Assembly: GCA_003278765.1 (NCBI GenBank)
Contig: QCDK01000001.1
Coordinates: 62,001-126,000, forward strand
Source: Prochlorococcus sp. AG-355-G23
GTDB lineage: Bacteria > Cyanobacteriota > Cyanobacteriia > PCC-6307 > Cyanobiaceae
DNA: 64,000 bases
Direction of reading: 5' to 3'
Positions 26,476 to 35,454 of the stretch are shown piece by piece (the stretch's first letter is position 1; each line of letters begins with the position of its first letter). Under the pieces are notes generated by a model, which was not told where the DNA came from, did not search any database, and saw only the letters and a list, made by a program, of their open reading frames with translations. A program made the translations under genes and the position numbers.

Positions 26476-28587
26476 ATGAATTTTACTAAAAGTCAATGCC
26501 CATATTGCGGTGTTGGTTGTGGTTTAAAAATGAAGCCTAAAAGTTTGGTTTCTGATGATAAATGGTTAGTAAGTGGAGATAGGAATAGTCCTTCAACTCA
26601 AGGTAAATTGTGCGTTAAAGGAGCAACAGTATGTGAGACTTTAAAAGACGGGAGACTAAAAGAACCACTTTATAGGAAAAATTTAAATGAAGAATTTAAA
26701 GAAATTTCCTGGGACGAATCTTACGAAATTTTGAAAGAGAATATTTTGAGTTCTATAAAAAATTATGGACCTGATTCAATAGCTATGTATGGCTCAGGTC
26801 AATTTCATACTGAAGATTATTACGTAGCCCAAAAGCTTCTTAAGGGAGCAATAGGCACAAATAATTTTGATGCTAATTCAAGACTATGTATGAGCTCAGC
26901 AGTAGCTGGATATAACAGAAGTTTTGGCTCTGATGGCCCACCTTGTTGTTACGAAGATATTGATCATTGCTCTTTAATTTTATTAATAGGGACAAATACA
27001 GCAGAATGTCATCCCGTTCTTTTTGATCGAATTAAAAAACGTAAAAGAAACGTAAATGATAATTTAAAAGTAATAGTAATTGATCCAAGAGAAACTGAAA
27101 CCTCATCCATAGCAGATTTTTACTTACAAATTTCTTCTGGAACAGATCTATTTTTATTTATTGGGATTGCGAATTATCTTTATAAGAATCAATTAACTGA
27201 TGAAAATTTCATTGATAAGTCTACCGAAAGCTATTTTGATTTTGTAAAACATATACAAAAATGGGATTTAAAAAAAATAAGTGAAATTTGCAATATATCC
27301 GAAAAAATAATTATTGATATTGCAAAATTATGGGGAGAAAGCAAAAATGTTCTAAGTCTTTGGTCGATGGGTTTGAATCAAAGGCAAGAGGGTACAGCAG
27401 CAGTAAATGGGCTAATAAATCTTCATCTAATGACTGGCCAAATAGGCAAAGAAGGTTCTGGTCCTTTTTCTTTAACTGGCCAACCAAACGCTATGGGTGG
27501 GAGAGAAGCAGGAGGACTATCGCACCTTCTTCCAGGATATAGGTTTGTAAAAAATAAAATAGATAGGAATGAAATTGAAAAAATATGGGGGTTCCCTGAG
27601 GGAAAGATATCTGCAAAACAGGGTCTATCTGCATTTGAACAAATAGAAGCTATAAAAAAAGGATCTGTGAAAATTTGGTGGATTGCAGCTACGAACCCTT
27701 TGGTTAGCATGCCTAATTTAAACTTTGTAAAAAAAGCACTTTTAAAATGTCCTTTAATTATCCTCAATGAATCTTATGAACAAAGTGAATCAATTAAATA
27801 TGCTCATCTAGTATTGCCCGCAGCTCAATGGAGCGAAAAAGATGGTGTTATGACAAATTCAGAAAGAAGAGTAACCCTTTGCCCATCTTTCAGAGAATCG
27901 AATAAAAATTCAAAACCAGATTGGCAAATATTTGCTGAATTAGGACAGAAAATAGGTTATTTCAAACAATTTGAATATGAATCTTCATCGGAAGTTTATG
28001 ACGAATTTTTAAAAACGACTACAAATAGATTATGCGATATGAGCGGATTATCATATCAATTATTAAAAAATCATGGTCCTCAACAATGGCCTTATCCTAA
28101 AGGCAGCGTACCTAGTACATCTTCAAAAAGATTATATGAAGATGGTTATTTCCCAACTGAGACTGGCAAAGCAAATTTTTGTATTGATGATCCTATAGGG
28201 TTGGCTGAACCCCCTTCAGATGAGTACCCACTAATTTTGACAATTGGAAGATATCTAAGTCAATGGCATACAATGACAAGAACTTCTAAAGTTCAAAAAC
28301 TTACAAAAAAGAATCCAGAACCGTTTTTGGAAATTAATTCTAAAGATGCTTTATCTTTAAAAATCAAAAATGATGAAATAGTAAAAATTAAATCCAAAAG
28401 AGGGGAAGTTCAAGCAAAAGTTCAGATTTCTGACAAAATTAAAGCAGGTACTGTTTTTTTACCAATGCATTGGGGTTTTAGTCAAAAAAATATGTGTGAA
28501 GTAAACTCTTTGATGCATGAAAAGTCCTGCCCGATATCAAAACAACCGGAATTAAAAGCATGCTCAGTAATAATTGTTCCAAACTAG
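26476..28587 (+). CDS. narB: assimilatory ferredoxin-nitrate reductase
   Basis: A 703-residue molybdoenzyme that reduces nitrate to nitrite using ferredoxin. A [4Fe-4S] cluster is bound by C8, C11, C15 and C46 (CPYCGVGC ... GKLCVKG). The bis-MGD domain includes NSRLCMSSAVAGY, where the Cys is the Mo ligand, and LTGQPNAMGGREAGGLS. The C-terminal molybdopterin dinucleotide-binding fold starts near PLILTIGRYLSQWHTMTR. Length is as in other cyanobacterial NarB. Co-oriented with nrtP. Confidence 0.95.
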   Translation: MNFTKSQCPYCGVGCGLKMKPKSLVSDDKWLVSGDRNSPSTQGKLCVKGATVCETLKDGRLKEPLYRKNLNEEFKEISWDESYEILKENILSSIKNYGPDSIAMYGSGQFHTEDYYVAQKLLKGAIGTNNFDANSRLCMSSAVAGYNRSFGSDGPPCCYEDIDHCSLILLIGTNTAECHPVLFDRIKKRKRNVNDNLKVIVIDPRETETSSIADFYLQISSGTDLFLFIGIANYLYKNQLTDENFIDKSTESYFDFVKHIQKWDLKKISEICNISEKIIIDIAKLWGESKNVLSLWSMGLNQRQEGTAAVNGLINLHLMTGQIGKEGSGPFSLTGQPNAMGGREAGGLSHLLPGYRFVKNKIDRNEIEKIWGFPEGKISAKQGLSAFEQIEAIKKGSVKIWWIAATNPLVSMPNLNFVKKALLKCPLIILNESYEQSESIKYAHLVLPAAQWSEKDGVMTNSERRVTLCPSFRESNKNSKPDWQIFAELGQKIGYFKQFEYESSSEVYDEFLKTTTNRLCDMSGLSYQLLKNHGPQQWPYPKGSVPSTSSKRLYEDGYFPTETGKANFCIDDPIGLAEPPSDEYPLILTIGRYLSQWHTMTRTSKVQKLTKKNPEPFLEINSKDALSLKIKNDEIVKIKSKRGEVQAKVQISDKIKAGTVFLPMHWGFSQKNMCEVNSLMHEKSCPISKQPELKACSVIIVPN

Positions 28588-28596
28588 GCAATAATC

Positions 28597-29058
28597 TTAT
28601 TTCAGAATCTCATCAAATGCCCTATCTAAATTGTTGTGTTCATGACTTGGTCTAACTAATTTGCAAAAAGCAAATCTATCTAATTCGTTTAAATTTCTCC
28701 ATTTTTCAACTGAAATATCAATTCCCCTTGCTAGTGCCGATTTTAAAACTTGGTCAGGAACTTTATTTTTATTTTGCCAAGGTTGATTAATTGAAATTTC
28801 TATTTCTTTTGCTTCTCCATATTTTGAATTAGATGTAATTTCTTTTAAAAAAGTTTTTAAATCAATGAGATCTTTTTTTGAATCTGGCCAATCTACGATC
28901 TTATTTTTTTCAATTAAATTAAAATCTTGCCAATGAGTAAGTTTTAATTTTATTCCAATTAAATCAAGTTTCCTTCTTACACATAAAGGAATGCATCTTA
29001 AGTCTTTAATAAAATCATCCTCGAAATTAAAATAATGATTTGATTGACTGTTAACCAA
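28597..29058 (-). CDS. nitrate reductase associated protein
   Basis: A 153-residue soluble protein (MVNSQSNHYFNFEDDFIKDL...). The early segment FEDDFIKDLRCIPLCVRRKLD and the C-terminal KLVRPSHEHNNLDRAF match the family of short proteins found beside cyanobacterial narB and named for that association. Its molecular role is unknown. It converges with narB (9-base gap) and is divergent from moaC. Confidence 0.8.
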   Translation of the reverse strand: MVNSQSNHYFNFEDDFIKDLRCIPLCVRRKLDLIGIKLKLTHWQDFNLIEKNKIVDWPDSKKDLIDLKTFLKEITSNSKYGEAKEIEISINQPWQNKNKVPDQVLKSALARGIDISVEKWRNLNELDRFAFCKLVRPSHEHNNLDRAFDEILK

Positions 29059-29159
29059 AATTAAATTGATATTTTATTAATAAATTAATGCTAAGTATAA
29101 AAAATTGATATTAGCTTTATTAAAAATTTTATTTTTTGTATTATTGAATAAATTGCTAA

Positions 29160-29645
29160 ATGGAAATGGATAAATCTTTAACTCATATTAATGAAAGGGG
29201 AGAAATGAACATAGTTGATATTTCAGATAAAGTAGAAACTAAAAGAGAGGCTTTAGCAGAAGGTTATATAAATTTAAACAAAGAAATATTAGAAAAAATA
29301 AAAAATGAAAAAATTAAAAAAGGTGATATTTTTGCGGCGGCTAGATTTTCTGCAATAAATGGTGCAAAAAAAACCTCAGAACTTATTCCTCTCTGTCATA
29401 ATTTATCTTTGAATAAAATCACAATTGATTTTGAAATTTGTGAATCAATGAAAGCAATTAAAATTATTGCTTTTTGCAAATCTCATTCTAAAACAGGTGT
29501 TGAGATGGAGGCTCTTACCTCAGTTTCAATTGGTCTTCTAACTCTATATGACATGCTCAAAGCTTTAGATCCTTTTATGACTATTGATAATATTCGCCTT
29601 TTAGAAAAAAAAGGTGGTAAACATGGAATATTAAAAAGAAGTTAA
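29160..29645 (+). CDS. moaC: cyclic pyranopterin monophosphate synthase
   Basis: A 161-residue MoaC. The conserved IPLCHNLSLNKI (usually PLCHPL) and KTGVEMEALTSVSIGLLTLYDM blocks are present, as is the catalytic KxxGGKHG-like end (LLEKKGGKHGIL). It works with MoaA to make cPMP. moeA follows after 12 bases. Confidence 0.95.
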   Translation: MEMDKSLTHINERGEMNIVDISDKVETKREALAEGYINLNKEILEKIKNEKIKKGDIFAAARFSAINGAKKTSELIPLCHNLSLNKITIDFEICESMKAIKIIAFCKSHSKTGVEMEALTSVSIGLLTLYDMLKALDPFMTIDNIRLLEKKGGKHGILKRS

Positions 29646-29657
29646 GTACTCACAATA

Positions 29658-30920
29658 ATGGGAATTGATATCGATAATCAGGGTCTTCATTTAAACGATG
29701 CTATTAAAAAAATCTTGGAAGAGATGGATACTTTAATAGTGAATAATGAAATTTTAGATAAGGAAGAGATCAATTTAGACGAGGCACTTGGAAAAGTTTC
29801 TATGGAGGAAATCTTATCTGAGGAAGATATGCCAGGTTATAGATCATCAGTTATGGATGGATATGCGTTAGGAGAATCAACTAAAGGGAATAAATGGAAA
29901 ATTGTCGGAGAGTCTTTTCCCGGAAAGCCATTTAATGATCTTCTTAAAAAAGGTGAAGCTGTAACTATTAGCACAGGTTCATTTGTGCCAGATAATTGTT
30001 TTTCTGTGATACCTCAAGAACAAGTTTCTTTAGAATTTTTAAACGGAAATGAGTATATTGTTAAAAAAGAAACATCATCTAATAACTCTTGGATTAGAGA
30101 AAAAAATGATCAAGTATTTAAAGGTGAAATATTGATCAAAAAGGGGGTAAAGATTACACCCGGGATTTTAAGTAAATTAGCAAGTTGTGGGATAAAAACT
30201 ATAAAAGTAAGTAAAATTTCTAAATTAGGTTTATTAATTACTGGAGATGAACTTATCAAATCAGGAACTGCAAGAAAGAAAGGAGAAATATGGGAAAGTA
30301 ATAGTATTTTGATAAAATCAATTGCAAAAAATCTTGGATTTGAAATTAATGAAATTCATATAGAAAAAGATAATTATCAAAATATTAAAAATTCTCTTAG
30401 AAATATTTCTGAATTTAATGATGTGGTTATTTCAGTTGGTGGGATATCAGTGGGCAAAAAAGATTTTTTAAAAGATATTATTAACGAGATAGGAGAAATT
30501 AAATTTTGGAAACTATTTTTAAAGCCAGGAAAACCCTTTGCTTTTGGATTGATAAACAAAAAAATTCCTTATTTTGGATTGCCTGGGAATCCTGTTTCAG
30601 CAGCTATAACTTTTATCCAACTTGTTTGGCCCGCACTTCAGAAACTTGAAGGAATTACTAATATTGAATTCCCTCTTAGGATTAAGGTTAAGCTGAATTC
30701 TGATTTGAAAAGAAGAAAAGGGAGACCTGAATTGCTTAGAGGAAAACTTATCGTTAATGAAGAAGGTGAATTAATTGCAGATATTTCTGAAGAACAATCC
30801 TCATCAAAGATTAGTTCAATATCTAATTCAGATTTATTAATAGAAATACCTTCTGAAATTGATTTTTGTCAAAAAGGAAATTTATTATGGGCACAACTTT
30901 TAAAAAATAATTTTTTATAA
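29658..30920 (+). CDS. moeA: molybdopterin molybdenumtransferase
   Basis: A 420-residue MoeA. PGYRSSVMDGYAL near residue 57 is the MoeA signature (usually SAMDGYA), ITGDELI marks the MoCF domain, SVGGISVGKKDF is the MPT-binding loop, and FGLPGNPVSA is also conserved. It inserts molybdate into MPT-AMP. Second gene of the moaC-moeA unit; its 3' end overlaps the moaE stop by 6 bases in convergent orientation. Confidence 0.95.
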   Translation: MGIDIDNQGLHLNDAIKKILEEMDTLIVNNEILDKEEINLDEALGKVSMEEILSEEDMPGYRSSVMDGYALGESTKGNKWKIVGESFPGKPFNDLLKKGEAVTISTGSFVPDNCFSVIPQEQVSLEFLNGNEYIVKKETSSNNSWIREKNDQVFKGEILIKKGVKITPGILSKLASCGIKTIKVSKISKLGLLITGDELIKSGTARKKGEIWESNSILIKSIAKNLGFEINEIHIEKDNYQNIKNSLRNISEFNDVVISVGGISVGKKDFLKDIINEIGEIKFWKLFLKPGKPFAFGLINKKIPYFGLPGNPVSAAITFIQLVWPALQKLEGITNIEFPLRIKVKLNSDLKRRKGRPELLRGKLIVNEEGELIADISEEQSSSKISSISNSDLLIEIPSEIDFCQKGNLLWAQLLKNNFL

Positions 30921-31367
30921 TTTAAATCCTAAGTCAGTATTCTTTTTTACCCATGAGGATCCTTTGAAAGTCCATTCTTTTTTCCAAAAAGGAACTTTAT
31001 ATTTTGTAAATTCAAGTATTTCTTGGAGATATTTATTTGCAATGCCTCTATGATTAGCACTTACTGCTATTAAAATAATAGGCTCGTTAGGGTAAATGAA
31101 ACCTATCCTGTGCAAGAGAAAAATACATAAATCATCCTGTTTTTCAGAAATTTTCATTAAATATCTTTTAATATAATTTTCGGTCATTCCTTTATAATGA
31201 ACAATTTCTAGTTTCTTTAAATCATTTCCAGATTGATCAAAGGGCCTTACTCTCCCAATAAAAAATGAGTTTGCTGAATTTTTATTTACCTTTTCCCAAA
31301 GTTCGAATTCTTTATAAGGATTAAAAGTCTCTTCTAGGATTTTAAATTTTATTCTTAAATTATCCAC
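30915..31367 (-). CDS. moaE: molybdopterin synthase large subunit
   Basis: A 150-residue MoaE, with FFIGRVRPFD early and AVSANHRGIANKYLQEILEF and VPFWKKEW containing the catalytic Lys region. The open frame could start at ATG 31400, but that frame runs through the moaD coding region; a GTG at 31367 gives MDNLRIKFKILEE, a normal MoaE N-terminus, and overlaps the moaD stop by 8 bases. Coupled translation with moaD is expected because the two subunits form one enzyme. Confidence 0.88.
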   Translation of the reverse strand: MDNLRIKFKILEETFNPYKEFELWEKVNKNSANSFFIGRVRPFDQSGNDLKKLEIVHYKGMTENYIKRYLMKISEKQDDLCIFLLHRIGFIYPNEPIILIAVSANHRGIANKYLQEILEFTKYKVPFWKKEWTFKGSSWVKKNTDLGFKL

Positions 31368-31611
31368 CGGTAAACATTGGCATAAATGCCACCTCATCAT
31401 CGGGATTAATCATCGCATCCATATCTGTAATTTCTTGATTTATAGAAACGATAATATTATCTTGCGGTAAATTAGAATTAATTAAATTCCATACAGAAAA
31501 AACCTTCATTTGAGACCCTTCAATTGTAAGAAATTTTTCATTCCATCCTAGATCTTCAGCGATACTAGATAATAAAACCACCTTGATTTTGTTAGATTTT
31601 TCAGTTTCCAT
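31360..31611 (-). CDS. moaD: molybdopterin synthase sulfur carrier subunit
   Basis: An 83-residue ubiquitin-fold protein ending in FTGG, the Gly-Gly that is adenylated and then thiocarboxylated. The DDEVAFMPMFTGG end is typical of MoaD. It donates sulfur to precursor Z together with MoaE. The activating MoeB is not in this window. Confidence 0.93.
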   Translation of the reverse strand: METEKSNKIKVVLLSSIAEDLGWNEKFLTIEGSQMKVFSVWNLINSNLPQDNIIVSINQEITDMDAMINPDDEVAFMPMFTGG

Positions 31612-31646
31612 CTATAGTGATCTAGTAACTAATGGTTTAATTTTAA

Positions 31647-32141
31647 GTGGTTTCTATAGCTTTGCTTACTGTTTCTGATACTCGTAACACAAAAAATGAT
31701 GAGAGTGGAAATTATCTCCTTCACGAGGCTGAGAGATCAGGACACAATGTCGTTGATAAGATAATTTGCAAAGATGATATTTATTTAATTAGAAAATATA
31801 CGAGCGATTGGATCTCAGATCCAAATATTGATGTGATTATTACTACAGGTGGGACAGGAATTACAGCTAGGGACGTTACTCCTGAAGCTATTAGACCTTT
31901 ATTAGATAAAGAGATTGATGGTTTTGGGGAGACTTTTAGATTTTTATCATTTAAAAAGATAGGAACTAGTACTTTACAAAGTAGGTGTATTGCGGGGTCT
32001 GCAAATGGTAAGTTTTTATTCGTTTTGCCAGGATCTATGGATGCTGTTATGACAGGTTGGCAAGATATAATTTCTTATCAACTTAATCAAAATACAAAAC
32101 CTTGTAATTTAATAAATCTCATTGATAAGTTAAAAAAATAA
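31647..32141 (+). CDS. moaB: MoaB/MogA-type molybdenum cofactor protein
   Basis: A 164-residue MoCF-domain protein starting at GTG 31647 (the ATG just upstream is closed by a stop). ALLTVSDTRNTKNDESG, IITTGGTGITARDVTPEA and FVLPGSMDAVMTG are the MPT-binding loops. It adenylates MPT or is its close relative. It stands alone and divergent from moaD. Confidence 0.92.
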   Translation: MVSIALLTVSDTRNTKNDESGNYLLHEAERSGHNVVDKIICKDDIYLIRKYTSDWISDPNIDVIITTGGTGITARDVTPEAIRPLLDKEIDGFGETFRFLSFKKIGTSTLQSRCIAGSANGKFLFVLPGSMDAVMTGWQDIISYQLNQNTKPCNLINLIDKLKK

Positions 32142-32150
32142 TTCTCTAGT

Positions 32151-32879
32151 TTATTTATTTATTAGAAATTGATTTGAGATCAATTTTTGATTTTTAATGC
32201 ATTTAAGTAGAGAAGGATCTTTTATCTCATTTTCTAATTTTGATAACTGTTCAAAACTATTATCATTCCAAATGCTCCCTAAAGAAAAAATTGCATATTT
32301 AGCGATTTCTAATTCTTTATTTAAAGAATATTTATAAAGCAATTTACAAACTATTTCGCTTTCTCTTCTTTTTAAAATAGAGATTATCTTGTAGTTGATT
32401 TTGAAATCATCGTAAATTTTTATTTGATCAATAAAAGATAATAATATTTCATCAGTTAATTGATGAGCTTTGAAATGAAGAATATTAAGACCTGCAATCC
32501 AAAAATCTATTTCGCAAATATCGAATATTTCTCTAATTAATGTAAGTTCGATTTCTCCTCCCCAGGGCTCTAAAGCATTAATTATATGAATATTTAATAT
32601 ATTATTTTGATAGAGATTTTTTAGTAAAAGATCTTTTGCATCTTTTTCATTTGTTAGTTTAAGGGCCTCAATAAATTCAACTTTAAGGCCAAATTTTTTT
32701 ATCATCTTTTCAAGTAAAAAATAGCCTTTCCTTTCTTGCATACCTATCTTTTCCGCAATAACTTTACGAATCTCAAAAGATAATTCCAATGAATAGTAGG
32801 AAAAAAGAATATCAAGATCTAATTTTTTTGAACCTAATCCATTTAAAACTTCTAATATTTCAGATTCACTTTTGCTCAT
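32151..32879 (-). CDS. HEAT-like repeat protein next to nirA
   Basis: A 242-residue protein that is all alpha-helical by eye, with helix pairs resembling HEAT or PBS-lyase-type repeats (VCKLLYKYSLNKELEIAKYAI is one such unit). It lies 10 bases downstream of nirA, so it is likely co-transcribed and may assist nitrite reductase or its cofactor. The position is like that of accessory genes known beside cyanobacterial nirA, but I cannot assign it to one of them. Confidence 0.65.
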   Translation of the reverse strand: MSKSESEILEVLNGLGSKKLDLDILFSYYSLELSFEIRKVIAEKIGMQERKGYFLLEKMIKKFGLKVEFIEALKLTNEKDAKDLLLKNLYQNNILNIHIINALEPWGGEIELTLIREIFDICEIDFWIAGLNILHFKAHQLTDEILLSFIDQIKIYDDFKINYKIISILKRRESEIVCKLLYKYSLNKELEIAKYAIFSLGSIWNDNSFEQLSKLENEIKDPSLLKCIKNQKLISNQFLINK

Positions 32880-32888
32880 TAATATATT

Positions 32889-34412
32889 TTAGGTTTTTAA
32901 CTTTGCATTAAACTTGTTGATTAAAATTTCTTTTATTAAATTATAAATTTCATATTTACTAACTTTTTTAAATTCGGTTTCACCTAAAGTTTGCAGGTGA
33001 TCTTGTCTACCTCCAATACTGACATTATATCCATCCTCAGTTCCACCTCCCTCTTTTTTTACCTTTGTACCGGTCATGCCAATACCACCCATATGAGCTT
33101 GTCCACAATTATTTGGACAACCTGTCCAATGGATTTTAACCTCCTCTGATAATTCAAGTTCTCGATCTAATTTTTCAGAAATATTCCTTGCTATATCTTT
33201 GGTATTTGCAAGAGCAAAGCTACAAAAACTACTCCCTGTACATGAAACGGTACTCGCTGAAAAATGGGATGGATTTAATTTGAATTTATTAATAATTTCT
33301 TCATCACCAAATTCTTCTAAAATATTATCTTTAAGGCCAACAATAATTAGATTTTGATCTTCGGTTAGTCTTACTTCACTCTGTCCATATTTTTCACTTA
33401 ATCTTGCAATTTCTTGTATGTCATCTACACATAATCTTCCTACCGGAATGTGTAATCCAGCAAAGTAAAGATTATTCTGTTTTTGTTTATTAATTCCAAA
33501 TAAACTTCTTTGTTTTTCGTTGAAGATTGAGCCTGGATCGTTCGATAAAGTTCCAAATTTTTCTTCTACAAGTTCTCTAAATTTTTCGATCCCTATAGAG
33601 TTTAAATAATATCTAAATCTTCCTTTATTTCTTAAAAATCTATCTCCATTATCTCGCCAAAGGGAACAAATAATTCCAGTTATTTTGCATATATCTTTTT
33701 CTTCTACCCAGACATCTAGAGGTAGAGCATAAGCATTTAAAGTTGCTGATAAAATTCCTCCTACCCAGACACCAAAGCCTAAAATTCCATTTTTAAAAAC
33801 AGGATGAAAGATAAGATCATTATGTAGAAGAAAATTATCTTTTGCTCCTGCTACTGCAGTATTCCACTTCCTTGGTAAATTCGAGAATTCAGGGTTGCCA
33901 TTACCAGAATTTGTTAAGTAATTTTCTAATTCAGAAGTATATTTTCTTGTATCTATGATTTCTTTAGGATCAATTCCCGCTAGTGGATTGCCAGTAACAT
34001 TCCTTGGATTATCCATTCCAGACTGAACGGATGTAATATCAACCTCTCTAAGTCTCTTAATAATATCTGGTAGATCATTTATTAAAACCCCCCTTAATTG
34101 AATATTTTGCCTAGTTGTTATATCTGCAGAACCGTCTTCTCCATATCTAGCGACTACTGACGCAATTACTCTCAACTGATTAGAGTTTAAAATTCCATTG
34201 GGAACTCTGAGCCTCATCATAAATCTTCCAGGAGTTTTTGGTCTCCAAAAAAGGCCATACCACTTTAAGCGCATTTGCAAATCTACTTCATCCATCTCTT
34301 CCCACCCTTTAAGAGCATAATCATCTAACTCTTCAAAAATTTTCAGACCATCTTTCTCCGCTTTTTGCTTTTCAATCTTATTTAATTTTTTATCATTTAA
34401 ATAATATTGCAT
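32889..34412 (-). CDS. nirA: ferredoxin-nitrite reductase
   Basis: A 507-residue siroheme/[4Fe-4S] enzyme that reduces nitrite to ammonium with six electrons from ferredoxin. An upstream ATG would extend it by 23 residues, but MQYYLNDKKLNKIEKQKAEK is the family-like start. Cys391, Cys397, Cys432 and Cys436 (CTGSSFC and CPNNC) bind the cluster. DITTRQNIQLRG and the siroheme-binding Arg/Lys blocks are present. It ends the assimilation pathway begun by NrtP and NarB. A GTT-N8-TAC sequence at 34459-34472 is a one-mismatch NtcA-like site about 47 bases upstream. Confidence 0.95.
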   Translation of the reverse strand: MQYYLNDKKLNKIEKQKAEKDGLKIFEELDDYALKGWEEMDEVDLQMRLKWYGLFWRPKTPGRFMMRLRVPNGILNSNQLRVIASVVARYGEDGSADITTRQNIQLRGVLINDLPDIIKRLREVDITSVQSGMDNPRNVTGNPLAGIDPKEIIDTRKYTSELENYLTNSGNGNPEFSNLPRKWNTAVAGAKDNFLLHNDLIFHPVFKNGILGFGVWVGGILSATLNAYALPLDVWVEEKDICKITGIICSLWRDNGDRFLRNKGRFRYYLNSIGIEKFRELVEEKFGTLSNDPGSIFNEKQRSLFGINKQKQNNLYFAGLHIPVGRLCVDDIQEIARLSEKYGQSEVRLTEDQNLIIVGLKDNILEEFGDEEIINKFKLNPSHFSASTVSCTGSSFCSFALANTKDIARNISEKLDRELELSEEVKIHWTGCPNNCGQAHMGGIGMTGTKVKKEGGGTEDGYNVSIGGRQDHLQTLGETEFKKVSKYEIYNLIKEILINKFNAKLKT

Positions 34413-34564
34413 ATTAATTTTTATTCTTTTATTCTTATGAGATTTTAGACAATTTAATGTTTCCTCATATACAAATGTCAATAAATATTGATTTTTTATT
34501 TTTGAAACCGAATTCCATATTTTAGGAAACTCTTAAGCTCATAAAAATATAATGGCTTGATCAC

Positions 34565-34834
34565 TTATCCGTAATTATGAGATACTTCTGTCCATCCTTT
34601 TTGGTGAAGTTCGTCCCACTTTTCCCAAGCTGAATCTATATTGAGTTTTTCAGAAGATTTGTACCCTCCAGGTTCTCCAAGGTGATTTGTGTAGAAAAGA
34701 TGAGTATGAATTTTTAAATTAGGTTTAGGGGAATTTTTGCATTCTTCGAAAAAGATAATTCGGCTGCCTTCGGGATTTAGTAGACATCCGTTGGGTTTGC
34801 TAGTGCTACAACCAAATGAGTACTTAGGATCCAT
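34565..34834 (-). CDS. DUF1651 family protein
   Basis: An 89-residue soluble protein. The C-terminal IDSAWEKWDELHQKGWTEVSH carries the W-x-L-x4-GW pattern shared with other DUF1651 members in the window. This family is abundant in picocyanobacteria and has no assigned function. It lies upstream of nirA on the same strand. Confidence 0.65.
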   Translation of the reverse strand: MDPKYSFGCSTSKPNGCLLNPEGSRIIFFEECKNSPKPNLKIHTHLFYTNHLGEPGGYKSSEKLNIDSAWEKWDELHQKGWTEVSHNYG

Positions 34835-34983
34835 ACTTTACCTTTAATCGGCCGGTTGTTTATTGATACGTTTGTACTATAAATTATATCCTCCTTGTTT
34901 TGCTGTCAATCCTTTTAAGGTTAAGTACTTATTTACTAATAATTATTTTGTTTTTTAATAAATAAGATAATTTCTTTTAGACT

Positions 34984-35166
34984 ATGAATTACAGGGAAGA
35001 TCTAGAAATCAAACTACAAAAAGTAACACTTGCAATGCAGGAAGTTGTAGATGATATCCATAAAACTGAACCTGAGAAGCAAAGAATAATTTCCAAACTT
35101 ATTGAATTTAAAGAAGCAATCATTTCAAAGGGGATTGAACTTAACATTGAATTAGAGGCAGCCTAG
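34984..35166 (+). CDS. small hypothetical helical protein
   Basis: A 60-residue protein, mostly one or two amphipathic helices (MNYREDLEIKLQKVTLAMQE and on), acidic at the end. Possibly a small coiled-coil. No family recognised. Confidence 0.55.
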   Translation: MNYREDLEIKLQKVTLAMQEVVDDIHKTEPEKQRIISKLIEFKEAIISKGIELNIELEAA

Positions 35167-35239
35167 AAATATTAAATATCTCATAAATGTTTAATCACTT
35201 TTAGAATAATGTTATAAACAAAGAAGGGTTATTTATCAG

Positions 35240-35401
35240 ATGCAGCCTGGTGCTTTTGAATTATTGATCCTAGTATTTATCTTTTTAGGTCTTCAAGCCT
35301 GGTGGATTATCCCAATAGTTATTAAGAATAATAAATTAAATAATAGAGGTAAGGATTTAAGAGAGGAAATTAAGCAATTAGAAAAGTTATACAAAAAATA
35401 A
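35240..35401 (+). CDS. small single-pass membrane protein
   Basis: A 53-residue protein: N-terminal hydrophobic helix (FELLILVFIFLGLQAWWIIPIV) then a basic, helical tail (NNRGKDLREEIKQLEKLYKK) that would face the cytoplasm. The helix-then-coil layout resembles small picocyanobacterial membrane proteins. Function unknown. Confidence 0.6.
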   Translation: MQPGAFELLILVFIFLGLQAWWIIPIVIKNNKLNNRGKDLREEIKQLEKLYKK

Positions 35402-35454
35402 ATTAGTTTATTATTTTTGCAAACTACCTATTATTAGTGAAACTCAAATATCTA

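Noticed and set aside
34413-34481. Longer nirA start
   Set aside because: The extension is not family-like and would cover the likely promoter.
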